64,000 nt of DNA from Oegoconia quadripuncta. Its lineage: Eukaryota; Arthropoda; Insecta; Lepidoptera; Autostichidae. Of this stretch, positions 45,001 through 53,745 are shown piece by piece. The notes under the pieces were generated by a model. That model ran no database searches. It saw only the letters and a program-made list of their open reading frames with translations, and was not told the origin of the DNA. The stretch's first letter is position 1; the number at the start of each line of letters is the position of its first letter. The translations under genes and the position numbers were made by a program. The stretch lies in the NCBI GenBank assembly GCA_949316235.1, contig OX438747.1, positions 4,650,501-4,714,500 of the forward strand, given 5' to 3'.

Positions 45001-45207
45001 AAGAATAAACTGTCCATTCACCAGATTGAGGCCGGCGACCGCGCGTCATTCACAAAGGTGGCGGAGGCGATCCGAACCAACTTCAACGAGCGCTATGAGG
45101 AACTGAGGAGGCACTGGGGCGGAGGCGCGCTCGGCAACAAGTCCAATGCGAGGATCGCCAAGCTGGAGAAGGCTAAGGCCCGGGAACTCGCGCAGAAACA
45201 GGGCTGA
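39037..45207 (+). CDS. RpL7A: Ribosomal protein L7A (eL8), seven coding exons
   Basis: This encodes a core protein of the cytosolic 60S subunit. Coding exons: 39037-39051, 39438-39552, 40384-40533, 41693-41781, 42141-42272, 43067-43189 and 45025-45207. They sum to 807 nt, that is 268 codons plus TGA. Every junction is GT/AG and the phases agree. The start lies in CACCAAGATGG, just before the intron 1 donor. A Lys-rich N-terminus (residues 1-30) is followed by the eL8 body and an L7Ae-type RNA-binding domain at about 136-215, with [31 protein letters not shown] and RLGALVHRK. The C-terminus is charged and ends AQKQG. Length matches the family (about 265-271 aa). Codon use is GC-rich compared with the AT-rich introns, as expected of a highly expressed gene. 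The introns host snoRNA candidates (separate entries). Confidence 0.98.
39299..39372 (+). ncRNA. C/D-box snoRNA, U24-type (28S guide next to box D), RpL7A intron 1
   Basis: Box C ATGATGT is at 39305-39311 and box D CTGA at 39362-39365. CACCAAGATCT lies directly upstream of box D. In vertebrate U24, also carried in an RPL7A intron, nearly the same stretch precedes box D and guides 2'-O-methylation of a 28S cytosine in GAUCUUGGUGG. The fifth base upstream of box D (G) would face that C. No counterpart of the second U24 guide is visible near a D' box. The terminal stem is weak and interrupted. Host intron and guide sequence together make the call strong. Confidence 0.8.
40246..40316 (+). ncRNA. 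C/D-box snoRNA, U36-type (18S guide), RpL7A intron 2
   Basis: A perfect box C ATGATGA is at 40249-40255 and box D CTGA at 40307-40310, with an internal CTGA (possible D') at 40267-40270. The 15 nt TACGAGCTTTTTAAC immediately before box D complement the universally conserved 18S segment GUUAAAAAGCUCGUA. The fifth base upstream of box D faces the first A of that A-run, the U36 target region (18S A668 in human). Vertebrate U36 also resides in RPL7A introns. The terminal stem is poor. Confidence 0.85.
40918..41072 (+). mobile_element. RTE-tail-like fragment in RpL7A intron 3
   Basis: ACTAGCTTTCCGCCGTGG TTTCGCCTGCG opens the fragment, which ends near GGCAGAATTTCATTTAAAA. It lies between exons 3 and 4, clear of the snoRNA at 41,548. 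Confidence 0.65.
41548..41627 (+). ncRNA. C/D-box snoRNA, U36-type (18S guide), RpL7A intron 3
   Basis: Box C ATGATGA is at 41552-41558 and box D CTGA at 41618-41621. The same 15-nt 18S complement as in intron 2, TACGAGCTTTTTAAC, sits in front of box D. The rest of the sequence differs from the intron 2 copy, so these look like old paralogs preserved at the guide. It ends about 65 nt before the exon 4 acceptor, a common position for intronic C/D snoRNAs. Confidence 0.85.
42014..42080 (+). ncRNA. C/D-box snoRNA, U24-type (28S guide next to box D), RpL7A intron 4
   Basis: Box C ATGATGC (one mismatch) is at 42019-42025 and box D CTGA at 42072-42075. CCACCAAGATCT directly precedes box D, giving 12 nt of complement to 28S AGAUCUUGGUGG. 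It shares this guide with the intron 1 RNA but little else. It lies about 60 nt before the exon 5 acceptor. A clear second guide is not seen. Confidence 0.8.
42330..42630 (+). mobile_element. 5S-rRNA-like SINE in RpL7A intron 5
   Basis: GATTAGCGAAGTTAAGCAAT, TTGGCGCGATCAGTCCTTAGATG resembles 5S. The body has CAGGTGATCACTAGTC and GAGCAGTGGGGACG. It is inserted between exons 5 and 6, upstream of the snoRNA candidate. Confidence 0.65.
42911..43001 (+). ncRNA. Candidate C/D-box snoRNA, U36C-like (28S guide at D'), RpL7A intron 5
   Basis: Box C GTGATGT is at 42916-42922, D' CTGA at 42937-42940, C' ATGAAGA at 42977-42983 and box D CTGA at 42993-42996. GAATTTCTTCAC before D' complements the conserved 28S segment GUGAAGAAAUUC, upstream of helix 69. 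The fifth base from D' faces the second A of GUGAA, which by my count matches the human U36C target A3703. Vertebrate RPL7A also carries U36C. The terminal stem is weak, so this is less certain than its neighbours. It ends about 65 nt before exon 6. Confidence 0.6.
43275..43330. repeat. (TATAC)n-like simple repeat in RpL7A intron 6
   Basis: GGATACTATACTATACTATACTATATATACTATACTATAACTATAG; imperfect pentamers. Confidence 0.9.
44201..44282 (+). ncRNA. C/D-box snoRNA, U24-like with the D' guide, RpL7A intron 6
   Basis: Box C GTGATGA is at 44209-44215, C' ATGATGA at 44237-44243 and box D CTGA at 44272-44275. The ends form a 7-bp stem, GGCATAT with ATATGCC. The segment TTATTTGCTATCTAA after box C resembles the D' guide region of vertebrate U24 and complements 28S UAGCAAAU. 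The D' box would be a degenerate CTAA. The stretch before box D starts ACCACCAA but then diverges from the second U24 guide. It lies unusually far (about 740 nt) from the next exon. Confidence 0.8.
44394..44474. repeat. 71-bp inverted-repeat element plus G-run in RpL7A intron 6
   Basis: CCCTAAACAAGTGG (44,394-44,407) and CCACTTGTCTAGGG (44,451-44,464) are inverted. An uninterrupted G-run continues to 44,474. The sequence GACAAGTGGCAAATTGTTGAC (read reversed) resembles 32,309-32,325. Confidence 0.6.
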
Positions 45208-45240
45208 CGGGAATAAATAGATAATACTTGTATTACTGTC
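45208..45240 (+). terminator. RpL7A 3' UTR with poly(A) signal
   Basis: AATAAA occurs at 45212-45217, only 5 nt after the stop codon. It is followed by a T-rich stretch with TGTATTACTG and TCTTTTATTG. The very short 3' UTR is typical of ribosomal protein genes. Confidence 0.8.
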
Positions 45241-46479
45241 TTTTATTGTTAATAATTAGTCCCATTATCGTCTAATTTGTTTGGTAATGAACTTCATTGA
45301 CAACTGTCAAAGTCGACGAAGCGAAGAAAGAGGGCAAATCTTCCGCAATAACACCGATACATTATTTAAGCAAATACTTGATTTACTTTTGAATAGGGTA
45401 CGCATAGGAGTTAAGTAATGATTATATCGCCCCTTCAGCTGTTCTTTAAACTCCGATGAAAATGACGGGGTGTTGCGTTTGACGGCGTTGGGTGTACGTG
45501 TGGTCCGCTAGTCTCAATAATGCGTATTCTGTCATGGTTAATGAAAATCGGTTCGGCCTCTTCGAAAGATCGGTATTTAAATTTTAACACGTGCTTTATA
45601 CTGGATGATATGTTCGTTGCTTCTCTGGGGTTTTCAAAGTTTTGATTTATGTTAACATATATTTCCACAAACAAATGTATTTAGTGAGAGATAAAACAAC
45701 TATTGTAAAATTATAGTGTAAGATAATGCCACAAGACGTTGCATACCTATTAGGAAAGCGACGAAGGGTAGCCACGTTTAGGCTTCAAATAGGTGGGCCG
45801 CGTCAGTTACAAAGACTACAATGTTAGTTATTAGCGGGGACGCTGAGAAGAGAGTAAACATCTGGAATTGTCTGACCATCGGAGTAATCGTAAGAATTTG
45901 TTAGTAGACACTATAATGTGAGTTCAAATTAAATTCGATACTTTCCGCTAGCGTCACTATAGTTACTAACTCTTTGGGCGTCACGCACACGATTAAATCG
46001 AACGGCGAGCGGCCAGCAGCGCGGTAATTCCGTGCTCTGTGATTCTTAAATAAAAAAATTGCTGCGCCACCTAGGGAGCGTAACTTTAACTAAGTGCATG
46101 TATAACGTAACTACGACACGTATTGTTTCTTAGATTAATTTACTCTCCCTAGATGGCGCATGTTATGAGTTCCAACGATGTTTAGGTGTAGGTACTTATT
46201 ACATTTTAGACGAGAAATTTTGGGGTACTGCAGATGGTATCAATTGCATTAGGACTCCAATACACTATTGAGATGAACTTAAGTTGATACTGTTGTGCAT
46301 TTAAGTATTGAGTATGTAAAATAGTTGTACTGAGATAAAACTTGATCTGAATCTTGAGATCGGTTTATCATACGGCCCCTAGTGTATATCGAAATATCTT
46401 AAAACAGGTTTTATATCCTGCAATGGACGTAATAATGACTGTCGAAGAATGTTATACATGTTGGCGGAGTATCTCGTGA
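45241..46479. other. Downstream flank of RpL7A
   Basis: A - strand open stretch (45,435-45,674) of 79 codons without ATG or clear splice sites is unassigned. Short inverted-repeat pieces at 46,060 and 46,335 are listed or noted elsewhere. Confidence 0.45.
46060..46160. mobile_element. Small inverted-repeat element, about 100 bp
   Basis: CTGCGCCACCTAGGGAGCGTAA and the inverted TTACTCTCCCTAGATGGCGCA bound a short AT-rich centre. MITE-like; no clear target duplication. Confidence 0.5.
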
Positions 46480-47200
46480 AAGAAACAAGACTTAAAAACA
46501 AAAGAAAAACGATGTTTACATTCAAATACCATTCAATTCATATTTTCCCAAAATTAGGTGTTAATAACTGCATTACTAAAATGGTCAATAAACTTCTACC
46601 TGTAACTAAAACTTGCTCAAATACGTACCTATGTATACCTATTAAATATTTTTTTTTAAGTGAACATTGCACAACTGAGGCGTTTCGCCAACTTATCGAT
46701 ACGTGGACAGTATTGCAGTCCTTTATCCAACGTAATGCCTAGAAATAAAATAGTGTCCACAAGCTCCAACTCTTCGTATCTTAATAAAACAGTCCTGACT
46801 ACCTGTTTGTCGTTAGTTTAAGTTTATGTGATGTGAACCATGGGTTGAATCAAATTTATTTTTTTGAGCTGGAACTGTTTGCTGTTAGCCAAAAGACTTT
46901 TACAGCGTCACCGGGCGGGGGGAGCGAGCGCGATTCAATAAATGCTTAGGTAAGTACCTACACAGACTTAAAATAGTCGGATTTTACATTTTTTAAGGTA
47001 CTGCTTGTTCAAAAGCCACTTTTCCCCTGAGAAGAACAAGTAAGAAACTCGAGAGGTTGCTCTTTTTTAAAAAAAGGTTTTTATTATATCATGAGGTACA
47101 CAATCAAAAGCCTTTGATAGGTCACAGAAAATGACTATGGCATTTGTGGCAAATAAAGAGTTAATAGAGAGCTCTTATGTTAGTGACAATATAGTTAGTA
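46480..47200 (-). mobile_element. LINE debris with reverse transcriptase motifs and a nested LINE tail
   Basis: On the - strand, 47,082-47,170 reads through FCDLSKAFDCVPHD (motif A with the catalytic Asp intact), and 46,660-46,790 reads VDTILFLGITLDKGLQ. The segment 46,968-47,072 is a LINE 3'-UTR piece (TTTTCCCCTGAGAAGAACAA) apparently inserted between them. All are relics without a long frame. Confidence 0.7.
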
Positions 47201-47229
47201 CATAAACCAGTATAGTTTCCACATATCTC

Positions 47230-47510
47230 ATCCCAACTAATATTATAAACCTCGCTTCACGCCTCTACGGCTTGACGGATTTGGATGAAATTTGGTGGGT
47301 AGACAGATTAGGACCTGGATTAATGAACCTGGCTGAACCGATATTGATGATATCTTCCACGCGGACGAAGTGGTCCATAAGTGCGACGTCGGCATCGGCT
47401 GGTCAGGGAATTCACATTACTTTGAAGTCATTGGGTCCTTGGTATCGAAATGGGACAGCAATTGATTTAAAATTAGTTTTACGTAAATTTTACTTATTGA
47501 TATGAGTTTA
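47230..47510 (-). mobile_element. RTE-tail-like repeat, degraded copy
   Basis: ACTAATATTATAAACCTCG and GGATTTGGATGAAATTTGG mark the left end. The remainder (to about 47,510) is weakly similar. Confidence 0.5.
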
Positions 47511-47824
47511 AAATTAGTGGGGACCGATGTTCTTAATTAAAAATACAAGGCATATAAATTTGGTGCAACGCAATGAATTTTGAACCAACTATTTTTACAT
47601 AATCCAATGATTTAAACGCTTTCATACTGTCTCTGGGACTAGCGTGTCTAAATATATTCAATTCCACACTCGCGAGTACCTAGCGCTATACATTTTAAGT
47701 AAAGATTCGGTTGCGGTGGGAAATGAGTTAAGTGATTTGGTGGTTGAAATTGGAATATCTACGAATTTTTTTTCAAATACCTTAGCAATTTTTAAAACTG
47801 TATTAAGATAATCGTCATATCAGC

Positions 47825-48340
47825 CACATAGTATCGATAGTTTATTCGCCGTCAGGGATCGATATTATCGATAGTTATTTTTATGCACAACGGGTTGGTA
47901 CTTGACTTCAATCACACCTGATGATAAGTGAAGATGAGGTCGAAGGTGGAAGTGTACTGACCCGGAAACCCCAGTAATGGTAGTTTACCGATAGTATTGC
48001 ACTAAAAGATAGATCGATACTATCGAATACTATCGATATTCTTCTCGTTTGTATCTTTCCTTAAGTATTTCTTCCTCAATCACCATATCTCTGCTCTAAT
48101 ACACTATGTCCATAGCTGGGGGGCCTGGTGACCTGCAATTCAGGTTCTTCATTTTCAGGCACCAGTCTTCCCACAAATGAGTTCTATGTATTACCTAGTC
48201 TTAAAATCACTTTGTAAAGCGTCATTTGTGGTGAGAAAATAAACAATTTTTATTATTATTATTATTTATTATATTATTGTCTTTGCTTAAACTATCGATA
48301 GACTATCGAAATGCTATCGATAGTGGACTATCGAGCGCCA
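47825..48340. repeat. Cluster of TATCGATA-type motifs
   Basis: About ten ATCGAT- or TATCGATA-like motifs occur, at about 47,831, 47,865, 48,012-48,045 and 48,290-48,333, interrupted by a SINE tail (47,878-47,972) and unrelated DNA. TATCGATA is the DREF-binding consensus in insects, but the arrangement (ACTATCGATAGT) also suits a decayed palindromic repeat. Confidence 0.5.
47878..47972 (-). mobile_element. SINE family A, tail fragment
   Basis: ATGCACAACGGGTTGGTACT to TGACCCGGAAACCCC, with no head. It lies within a cluster of TATCGATA motifs. Confidence 0.85.
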
Positions 48341-48756
48341 ACACTAGTTGTCGGGGGTTTAATTTTAATAACTATTAAAAAAGCGTTACCTTCTATTGTT
48401 TGCTAATATCGCTCCTGCAGTCGGAATGATAGCGCACAATCGCTTAAGCCTTTCAGCTGAAAAGCTTTGTGTTGCTCCCTTTGTTACGAACCAGGAATGT
48501 GCACAAAATCTTCTTTTTTTTTCGAAGTAGGCTTTGTGCCATCTGCTGGTTTCTGATTCCTATTTGGTAATTGCGAGTAAATACCAGTCTCTTATTTATT
48601 TCTCCATAGTATTATGTGAAAAGAAAAGGGTGATGTGTGGTTTCTTCCCGTGGGTGTCGTTAAAAAGGCAACGAAGGGAATGTCCACCAAAAAGATATCT
48701 ATCGATTTACACGTTTCAATGGCGATCAGCTGTTAGTTTGTATGTGACTGCCTAAT

Positions 48757-49105
48757 ACTCTTTTCAAGTGGTATTCCACGCTTTTCACGGCGGCTTCCCA
48801 CAGTCCAGCAAACACAGGTGAGTAACTTGGAATAAATTTAAAACGCACACCCATTTTTAAGACTGCATTCTGCACTTGTGTTTATAAGATACTAATTCTA
48901 AGTGTATAGCGTTTGTAACAAAACAGACATATACAGCGATGTATCCTTTTGTTATGATTACACTTCTTATCCGTGATTGCTTTACAGAGATGGGCCCGTC
49001 AAAGTGTATTCCGACCTTTTCAAAAGGGCGATTAAGGTTCACTCTATCCGTGGGCAGAGAAGCCATTAATTGTTTGGAAGTGACAGCTTTCATGTCATAC
49101 ATTTA
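48757..49105 (-). mobile_element. BEL/Pao LTR-retrotransposon integrase fragment
   Basis: On the - strand the reading FEKVGIHFDGPISVK, IAVYVCFVTNAIHLELVS matches the integrase core of BEL/Pao elements. After a gap, SYSPVFAGLWEAAVKSVEYH (about 48,765-48,830) carries the region of the third catalytic acid. The intervening core is deleted or scrambled and no LTRs are seen. A relic. Confidence 0.8.
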
Positions 49106-49116
49106 TGTAGATATAA

Positions 49117-49167
49117 CTCGTCTTGCAGCTCGTCTTGCTTCTCGTCTTGCTTCTCGTCTTGCTCCTC
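49117..49167. repeat. 12-bp tandem repeat, four units
   Basis: CTCGTCTTGCAG / CTCGTCTTGCTT / CTCGTCTTGCTT / CTCGTCTTGCTC, next to the BEL/Pao relic. Confidence 0.9.
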
Positions 49168-49613
49168 ATGCTGGGGCAGCAATACCTGAAAAAGATATCA
49201 GCACCTAGTAAAATATCTATTTGACTCGGTTCATTGAAGGTGTTATCAGCGAGAGATACATTCTTTGGGATTTTTAAATTAGCAAGATTAAGATTTTAAT
49301 TCGGTATCGAATGTTACGCTATTCCAAAAATTTCATTAACTACCAAGCAATTTAGATACCTATTACATTCGATCGACCTACGCTATTAACTCTATCGACA
49401 CGCAAAAATACATTCAAAATACGATTAAGTTCTGCACATGAATTACAAGCTCAAAATCGCACACACATAAGCACTCGTGGTGTGGTCGCATTTGCTATTT
49501 GTTTTCGATTAGAGAAAAAGGACCTGAACATACGGACAGACAGACGGACAACAAAATGACCTTCTAAGTTCCGTTTTTTCCAAAAAGATTAGGCACGGAA
49601 TCCTAAGTGTACT

Positions 49614-49697
49614 AAACAGGTACCCTGCTGGGAATCGAACCCGCGACCTCCGTTTTGTAAACCTTACGTCGTTTACATTGAACCACGGAGGCAGTTG
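49614..49697 (-). mobile_element. SINE family A-related head
   Basis: GGGAATCGAACCCGCGACCT (inverted B box) to GAACCACGGAGGCAGTTGA is the head only, in - orientation. It is more diverged than the full copies. Confidence 0.75.
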
Positions 49698-49859
49698 ATA
49701 CATTATACATAGGTATATGTATGTAACAATGTATTACTCCATGTGACGTAACTGGAACCTAGTTGCGCTACGAAATGGAAGTTTTCTTAGGGGCACCAAA
49801 GCAATCTACGAAACGGGGCGAAGCATTTCAACGTCATTATGCAAACTTAATAAATTAAC

Positions 49860-50230
49860 GAGCTACAACGCGTAATGGTTCCGTACTCATTTCGTTGTAC
49901 GCACGCGCCAACCCCTCGAAAATGTAACAGGTACGGGACGAAGTGCGGTACAGCGTACGACCCGAGTCTTTCGCTCGCTCAGTCGCGAAATCCGCATAGA
50001 GCCGCGCAAGCGTGCTGTCTGGACGCGACGACAACCTATTCTGCCTTCATTAATTAAAAAAACAAAACTAATCATAATCACGCCAAATAAAACGGAGATA
50101 ATTGAAAATGGTATTCGATCGGTCAATTTCGTTTAGAAAAAAATCGATATGGCCTTATTTTGACATTCGAGTGTTCAAGTTATTACAATATATAAGTGGT
50201 TTGTATTGACTTTTTGTGTTTTGTTTTGTG
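49860..50230 (+). promoter_or_regulatory. CpG-rich, promoter-like stretch upstream of the small ORF
   Basis: Bases 49,880-50,040 are rich in CG dinucleotides (ACGCACGCGCC, TTTCGCTCGCTCAGTCGCG, GCCGCGCAAGCG) in an otherwise AT-rich, CpG-poor neighbourhood. They match none of the repeat families seen elsewhere in the window. A TATA-like ATATATAAG follows about 60 bp before the candidate ATG. A promoter for a gene on either strand is possible. Confidence 0.35.
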
Positions 50231-50249
50231 ATAATTTGTGATAGCGGTG

Positions 50250-50478
50250 ATGCCAAGTGAATATGGGTGTGACAATGATAACTGTTTATGGGATTGGATT
50301 GCTCAATGCGGCGGATTTTATGGTAAGACAAATATTAGGTTTACTTATGGTTAGCCTACCCCTTCTATCTTGTAACGACTTAATTTTGACGCTCTCGTCC
50401 CTCGCAGGTTCAATTCATCAGGAATTTGTGGAGAAAAAGGCTGCGTTTAAAAGAAGTACATATTTAAAGAGAATTTAG
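50250..50478 (+). CDS. Candidate two-exon small ORF, 47 codons
   Basis: ATG at 50250 opens a frame that reaches a GTAAGA donor at 50323. The next acceptor, CCCTCGCAG (AG 50406-50407), restores the same frame and leads to TAG at 50476-50478. The intron would be 85 nt. The predicted peptide starts MPSEYGCDNDNCLWDWIAQ and ends with a basic tail, KRSTYLKRI, with three cysteines. Upstream lie a TATA-like ATATATAAG (about 50190) and a CpG-rich stretch (49,860-50,040); AATAAA occurs near 50739. I do not recognise the peptide. It could also be the 5' part of a larger gene, or chance. Confidence 0.35.
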
Positions 50479-51710
50479 ATCAACATTCCACTTTTATAAG
50501 TCATTGGAAAATTTGTTGGAAAACAGGGCGCCAATTTTTTTCAAATTTGTGCAATATAACTTTACGAGTAGGTACATAGCATATGCGGTCGCAAAATATG
50601 CAGATAGTCCACATCACAATTTGCATGGAAAGATTTGTTATCAACACAGCTGGGCAGTTCGGCGAGCGCGGTGTTATTTTAGAAAAAACTGAAACTTAGC
50701 ATTAACTTGGCTACAGGTACTACACATCAGTATCTCTTTCTCAATAAATGCCATAACTTCGGCATTGTTTCACGGATCATTAGTCAAATCAGGAACACAA
50801 CTACAAGGATAGTTTCACTATCCGTCTGTCTGTGTGTCCGTCCGTTTAACACAGCTGTTTTACTCAGAGACTAGTTGAGCTGTAACTAAGTACCCACTAT
50901 GGGGGCAAAAAGAAATAATGAGACATTGACACACCGTCGCTAATAATGAGATGGGTTTGATTGCGATGTCAAAAGCGTCTTCTCGAGTTCTACAGAGAAA
51001 TCTTTGGCAATTTTCATCGAAACCAAAATCCAAAAAAGGGGTGACTTCGGAGTTCTCAAAATTTGTAAACGCCTGGCAACTAGAGAGCTTTGTCGCGAAG
51101 CTTTTTTTGCCGTTGCATTTAAGCCTGCTAACTTACAGAGATATGTCTACGACTTTGATTTTCTGGTGGATCACCTCATTCCAGTTCTTGTCTCGTAGAG
51201 TACCTATCGATCATAGCTCTTTCCATAGCACACAGAGCTAGCTTTGGGATCCAACGTGCCGTCATTGTCCACGTTTCAGCCCCTTAAGGACATACTGATT
51301 GAAGATTTATCATCAGGCATCAGGAAATTGGCGACGCGAAGATATGCCCCAACTTCCCAAACACTGCTCATCCTAGCTAAATTCCATTAGTTTCGTCACA
51401 CTGGGCAGGCACTTGTGACGCTGCTGCCCATCACTGGTAATATAGGTATAACATTATGCTCACGAATACGATCGCCTATTCGCATTTTACGACAGACATG
51501 GGATGAGACGGGTAGGTTATATGCCGGGAAACAGGTGGAACTAAATAGTATTAAAATTGAGTGAAGGAATTTAAATATAACATAAGTAAAATTTTAATAT
51601 CCTTGGACATGCACACAGTGCCATCTCGTTCCAAACTAAGCAATTAGGCTTGTATTATGGATACCAGATGGTTGATGTACTACACAAACACAAATATTTT
51701 TGTAAATATA

Positions 51711-52270
51711 TACACACTAGGTTTCCGCCATGCGTACGTATTAACTTTATCGCGGATATGTTAAAAAAATTTCATCCCGCGGGAACTACTCACTTTATCG
51801 GGGTAAAAAATAGCTAATGTATTAACCCGGGATATGTTTTTTTTTTTTTTTTATGCACGACGGGTTCGTACTTGACCTCAATCACACCTGATGTTAAGTG
51901 AAGATGAGGTCGAAGGAGGAAGCGTACTGACCCGGAAACCCCAACACATTTGGGGGACTGGCTATCTTATCTCTAACAACCGGAACACAACAATGCTATT
52001 AACATTGCTGCTTGGCGGCAGATTTAGATAAGATGGTGGTAGCTAGCCAGGCGGACATTTTAAAATGCCCTACCACCAACCAAACCGAGTACATGTACCC
52101 CGCTGGGGATCGAACCCGCGACCTCCGAACCGTAAACCTAATGTTGTTTACATTGAGCCACGGAGGCGGTTAAAAAAAAAATGTTCTATCTATACACCAA
52201 ATTTCATCCAAATCCGATCATCCGTTTCGCCATGATTGAGCGACAAACATCCAAACTTTCGCATTTGTAA
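51711..52270 (+). mobile_element. RTE-tail-like repeat, split by a family A SINE
   Basis: CTAGGTTTCCGCCATGCG, CGCGGGAACTACTCACTTTATCGGGGTAAAA and, after the SINE, ATACACCAAATTTCATCCAA and TTTCGCATTTGTAA form the usual landmarks of this abundant lepidopteran repeat. Other copies lie at 6,130-6,504, 40,918-41,072, 47,230-47,510 and 59,050-59,248. Confidence 0.75.
51839..52173 (-). mobile_element. SINE family A, full length, inside another repeat
   Basis: It runs from a poly(T) and ATGCACGACGGGTTCGTAC to GAGCCACGGAGGCGGTTA. It splits an RTE-tail-like repeat at ATGTT, seen on both sides. See the nested insertion finding. Confidence 0.93.
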
Positions 52271-52989
52271 ATGTAAACATCCATAACTCGGGTGTATACG
52301 AGTCCGTATTCATTATACAAATAAATGCCCCTAGCGGGATGGAACCGCGACCTTTTCAGCAGTCAGAGTTTCACCACAATACCGAACAAGTCGTCAGCCC
52401 CCGTCAATCTTCTAACCAAAGTATCCTTTGTGGTCAATGAGAAAGCATGGCCACAAAATAGAGCTACGTACTTTGTGGTATGGCAATGACAAGCTAGTAA
52501 TAACTCTTTCAGATATGCCCGTCTTTCGTCTTTTCGACTGCCCAAGGAAGAAGGGTAATGTTTTTGTAGCTGGTGATGAGTGAACTTATCAAATTTTCTA
52601 ATTCATAAAGATAACGTTGGTATTAATAATTTATTCTTTATGTTAAACTTGTGGCAGATTAGCGCTCATTTGCAATGCAAAATGATGATATTACAGATTG
52701 TGGGCATAGAATGACTGAACCTACTCGTAGACATGTACCTACGTAACTAAAGATACTTACTACGACACAAACTGTAATTTTTGTACACTTACATAAATGT
52801 GAAGTCATAGAAATATCAAGGTTTTGCTTTTAATTAAGTTACGTTATCGTTGAGTGGAATATACTGGTATATTTAATTTATTAAGTAAGTTTAATATGGT
52901 ATATATAATAATACAATATTTATACATACTTATCAATAGTTATTTATTTAATTGGTAATATCGTGCACCGCTATTTCTCGATTCACAAA

Positions 52990-53062
52990 TTTCCCATAGC
53001 CGGGGGTTGTTTGGAAGAGATCTTTGTACAGATAAGGCCACCTAATTGTAATCTGTTGTTAA
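52990..53062 (+). mobile_element. LINE 3' tail fragment
   Basis: CCCATAGCCGGGGGTTGTTTGG AAGAGATC and GATAAGGCCACC; truncated, then joined to a family C SINE tail piece. Confidence 0.6.
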
Positions 53063-53147
53063 GGCCTATATCCCTGCAATGGGATGTTTACGGGCTGATG
53101 ATTGCAATGTGTGATTTTTTCGCCCTGTAAGTATTTGCCAATAGGTA

Positions 53148-53522
53148 TACCGGATGAGTATTTTACCGTAAGGAAAACAATAGGGTACTTATATTAAGTA
53201 GGTGAAATAGACGTTATTGGCATAGGTAGTTTAGTTTTTTTTTTTTCAAAACCATCATCGACGCACGCACCGGCCGGAAATTGATACGCGACTGTTGGGA
53301 TTAATAGGGTTCCTATTATGCGCAAATTTTCTCCAAGTTTTTTTAATTTATTTAATTTAATGATGTAATTATGTTAGGCACAAACGCGACCGTCAAATGA
53401 CACAACACTTTATTCGATTATGGTTCTGAAAACAAAAAAAAAATAAACTACCCATGCCAACACCTTGTATTTCGCTTACCTAATATGTCATTCTTCCTTA
53501 CGGTAAAAAAACTCATCCGGTA
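53148..53522. mobile_element. MITE, 375 bp, TACCGGATGAG ends, TA duplication
   Basis: Imperfect terminal inverted repeats of about 85 bp start TACCGGATGAG, run through TTTACCGTAAGGAA and reach TGGCATAGGTAGTTTA. TA lies on each side. T- and A-runs flank a unique centre. Probably a Tc1/mariner-type non-autonomous element. Confidence 0.7.
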
Positions 53523-53555
53523 TATGATGTAAATTGACCTACAATACAAAACAAA

Positions 53556-53745
53556 ATATCCTTGGCCATACACAGAATGCCATCTAGTTCCACTTTAAGC
53601 AAGTATAGGCTTGCGTTGTGGATACCAGATGGTTGATTATACTACATAAATACATTTTTTATTAATGAAAACATCCATAACTCGAGTACACACGTCTGTA
53701 TTCATGATACAAACATATGCCCCTAGCGGGATTCGAACCCCCTAC
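53556..53745 (-). mobile_element. SINE family B copy
   Basis: CATACACAGAATGCCATCTAG to CCTAGCGGGATTCGAACCC. It is truncated just after the inverted B box. Confidence 0.8.

Larger units (their letters stand above)
51600..52400 (-). mobile_element. SINE family B split by a nested repeat
   Basis: The left part (51,600-51,710) ends TTTTGTAAATATA and the right part (52,268-52,400) resumes TGTAAACATCCATAACTCG. TGTAAAT at both edges may be the target duplication of the inserted RTE-like piece. Confidence 0.85.
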
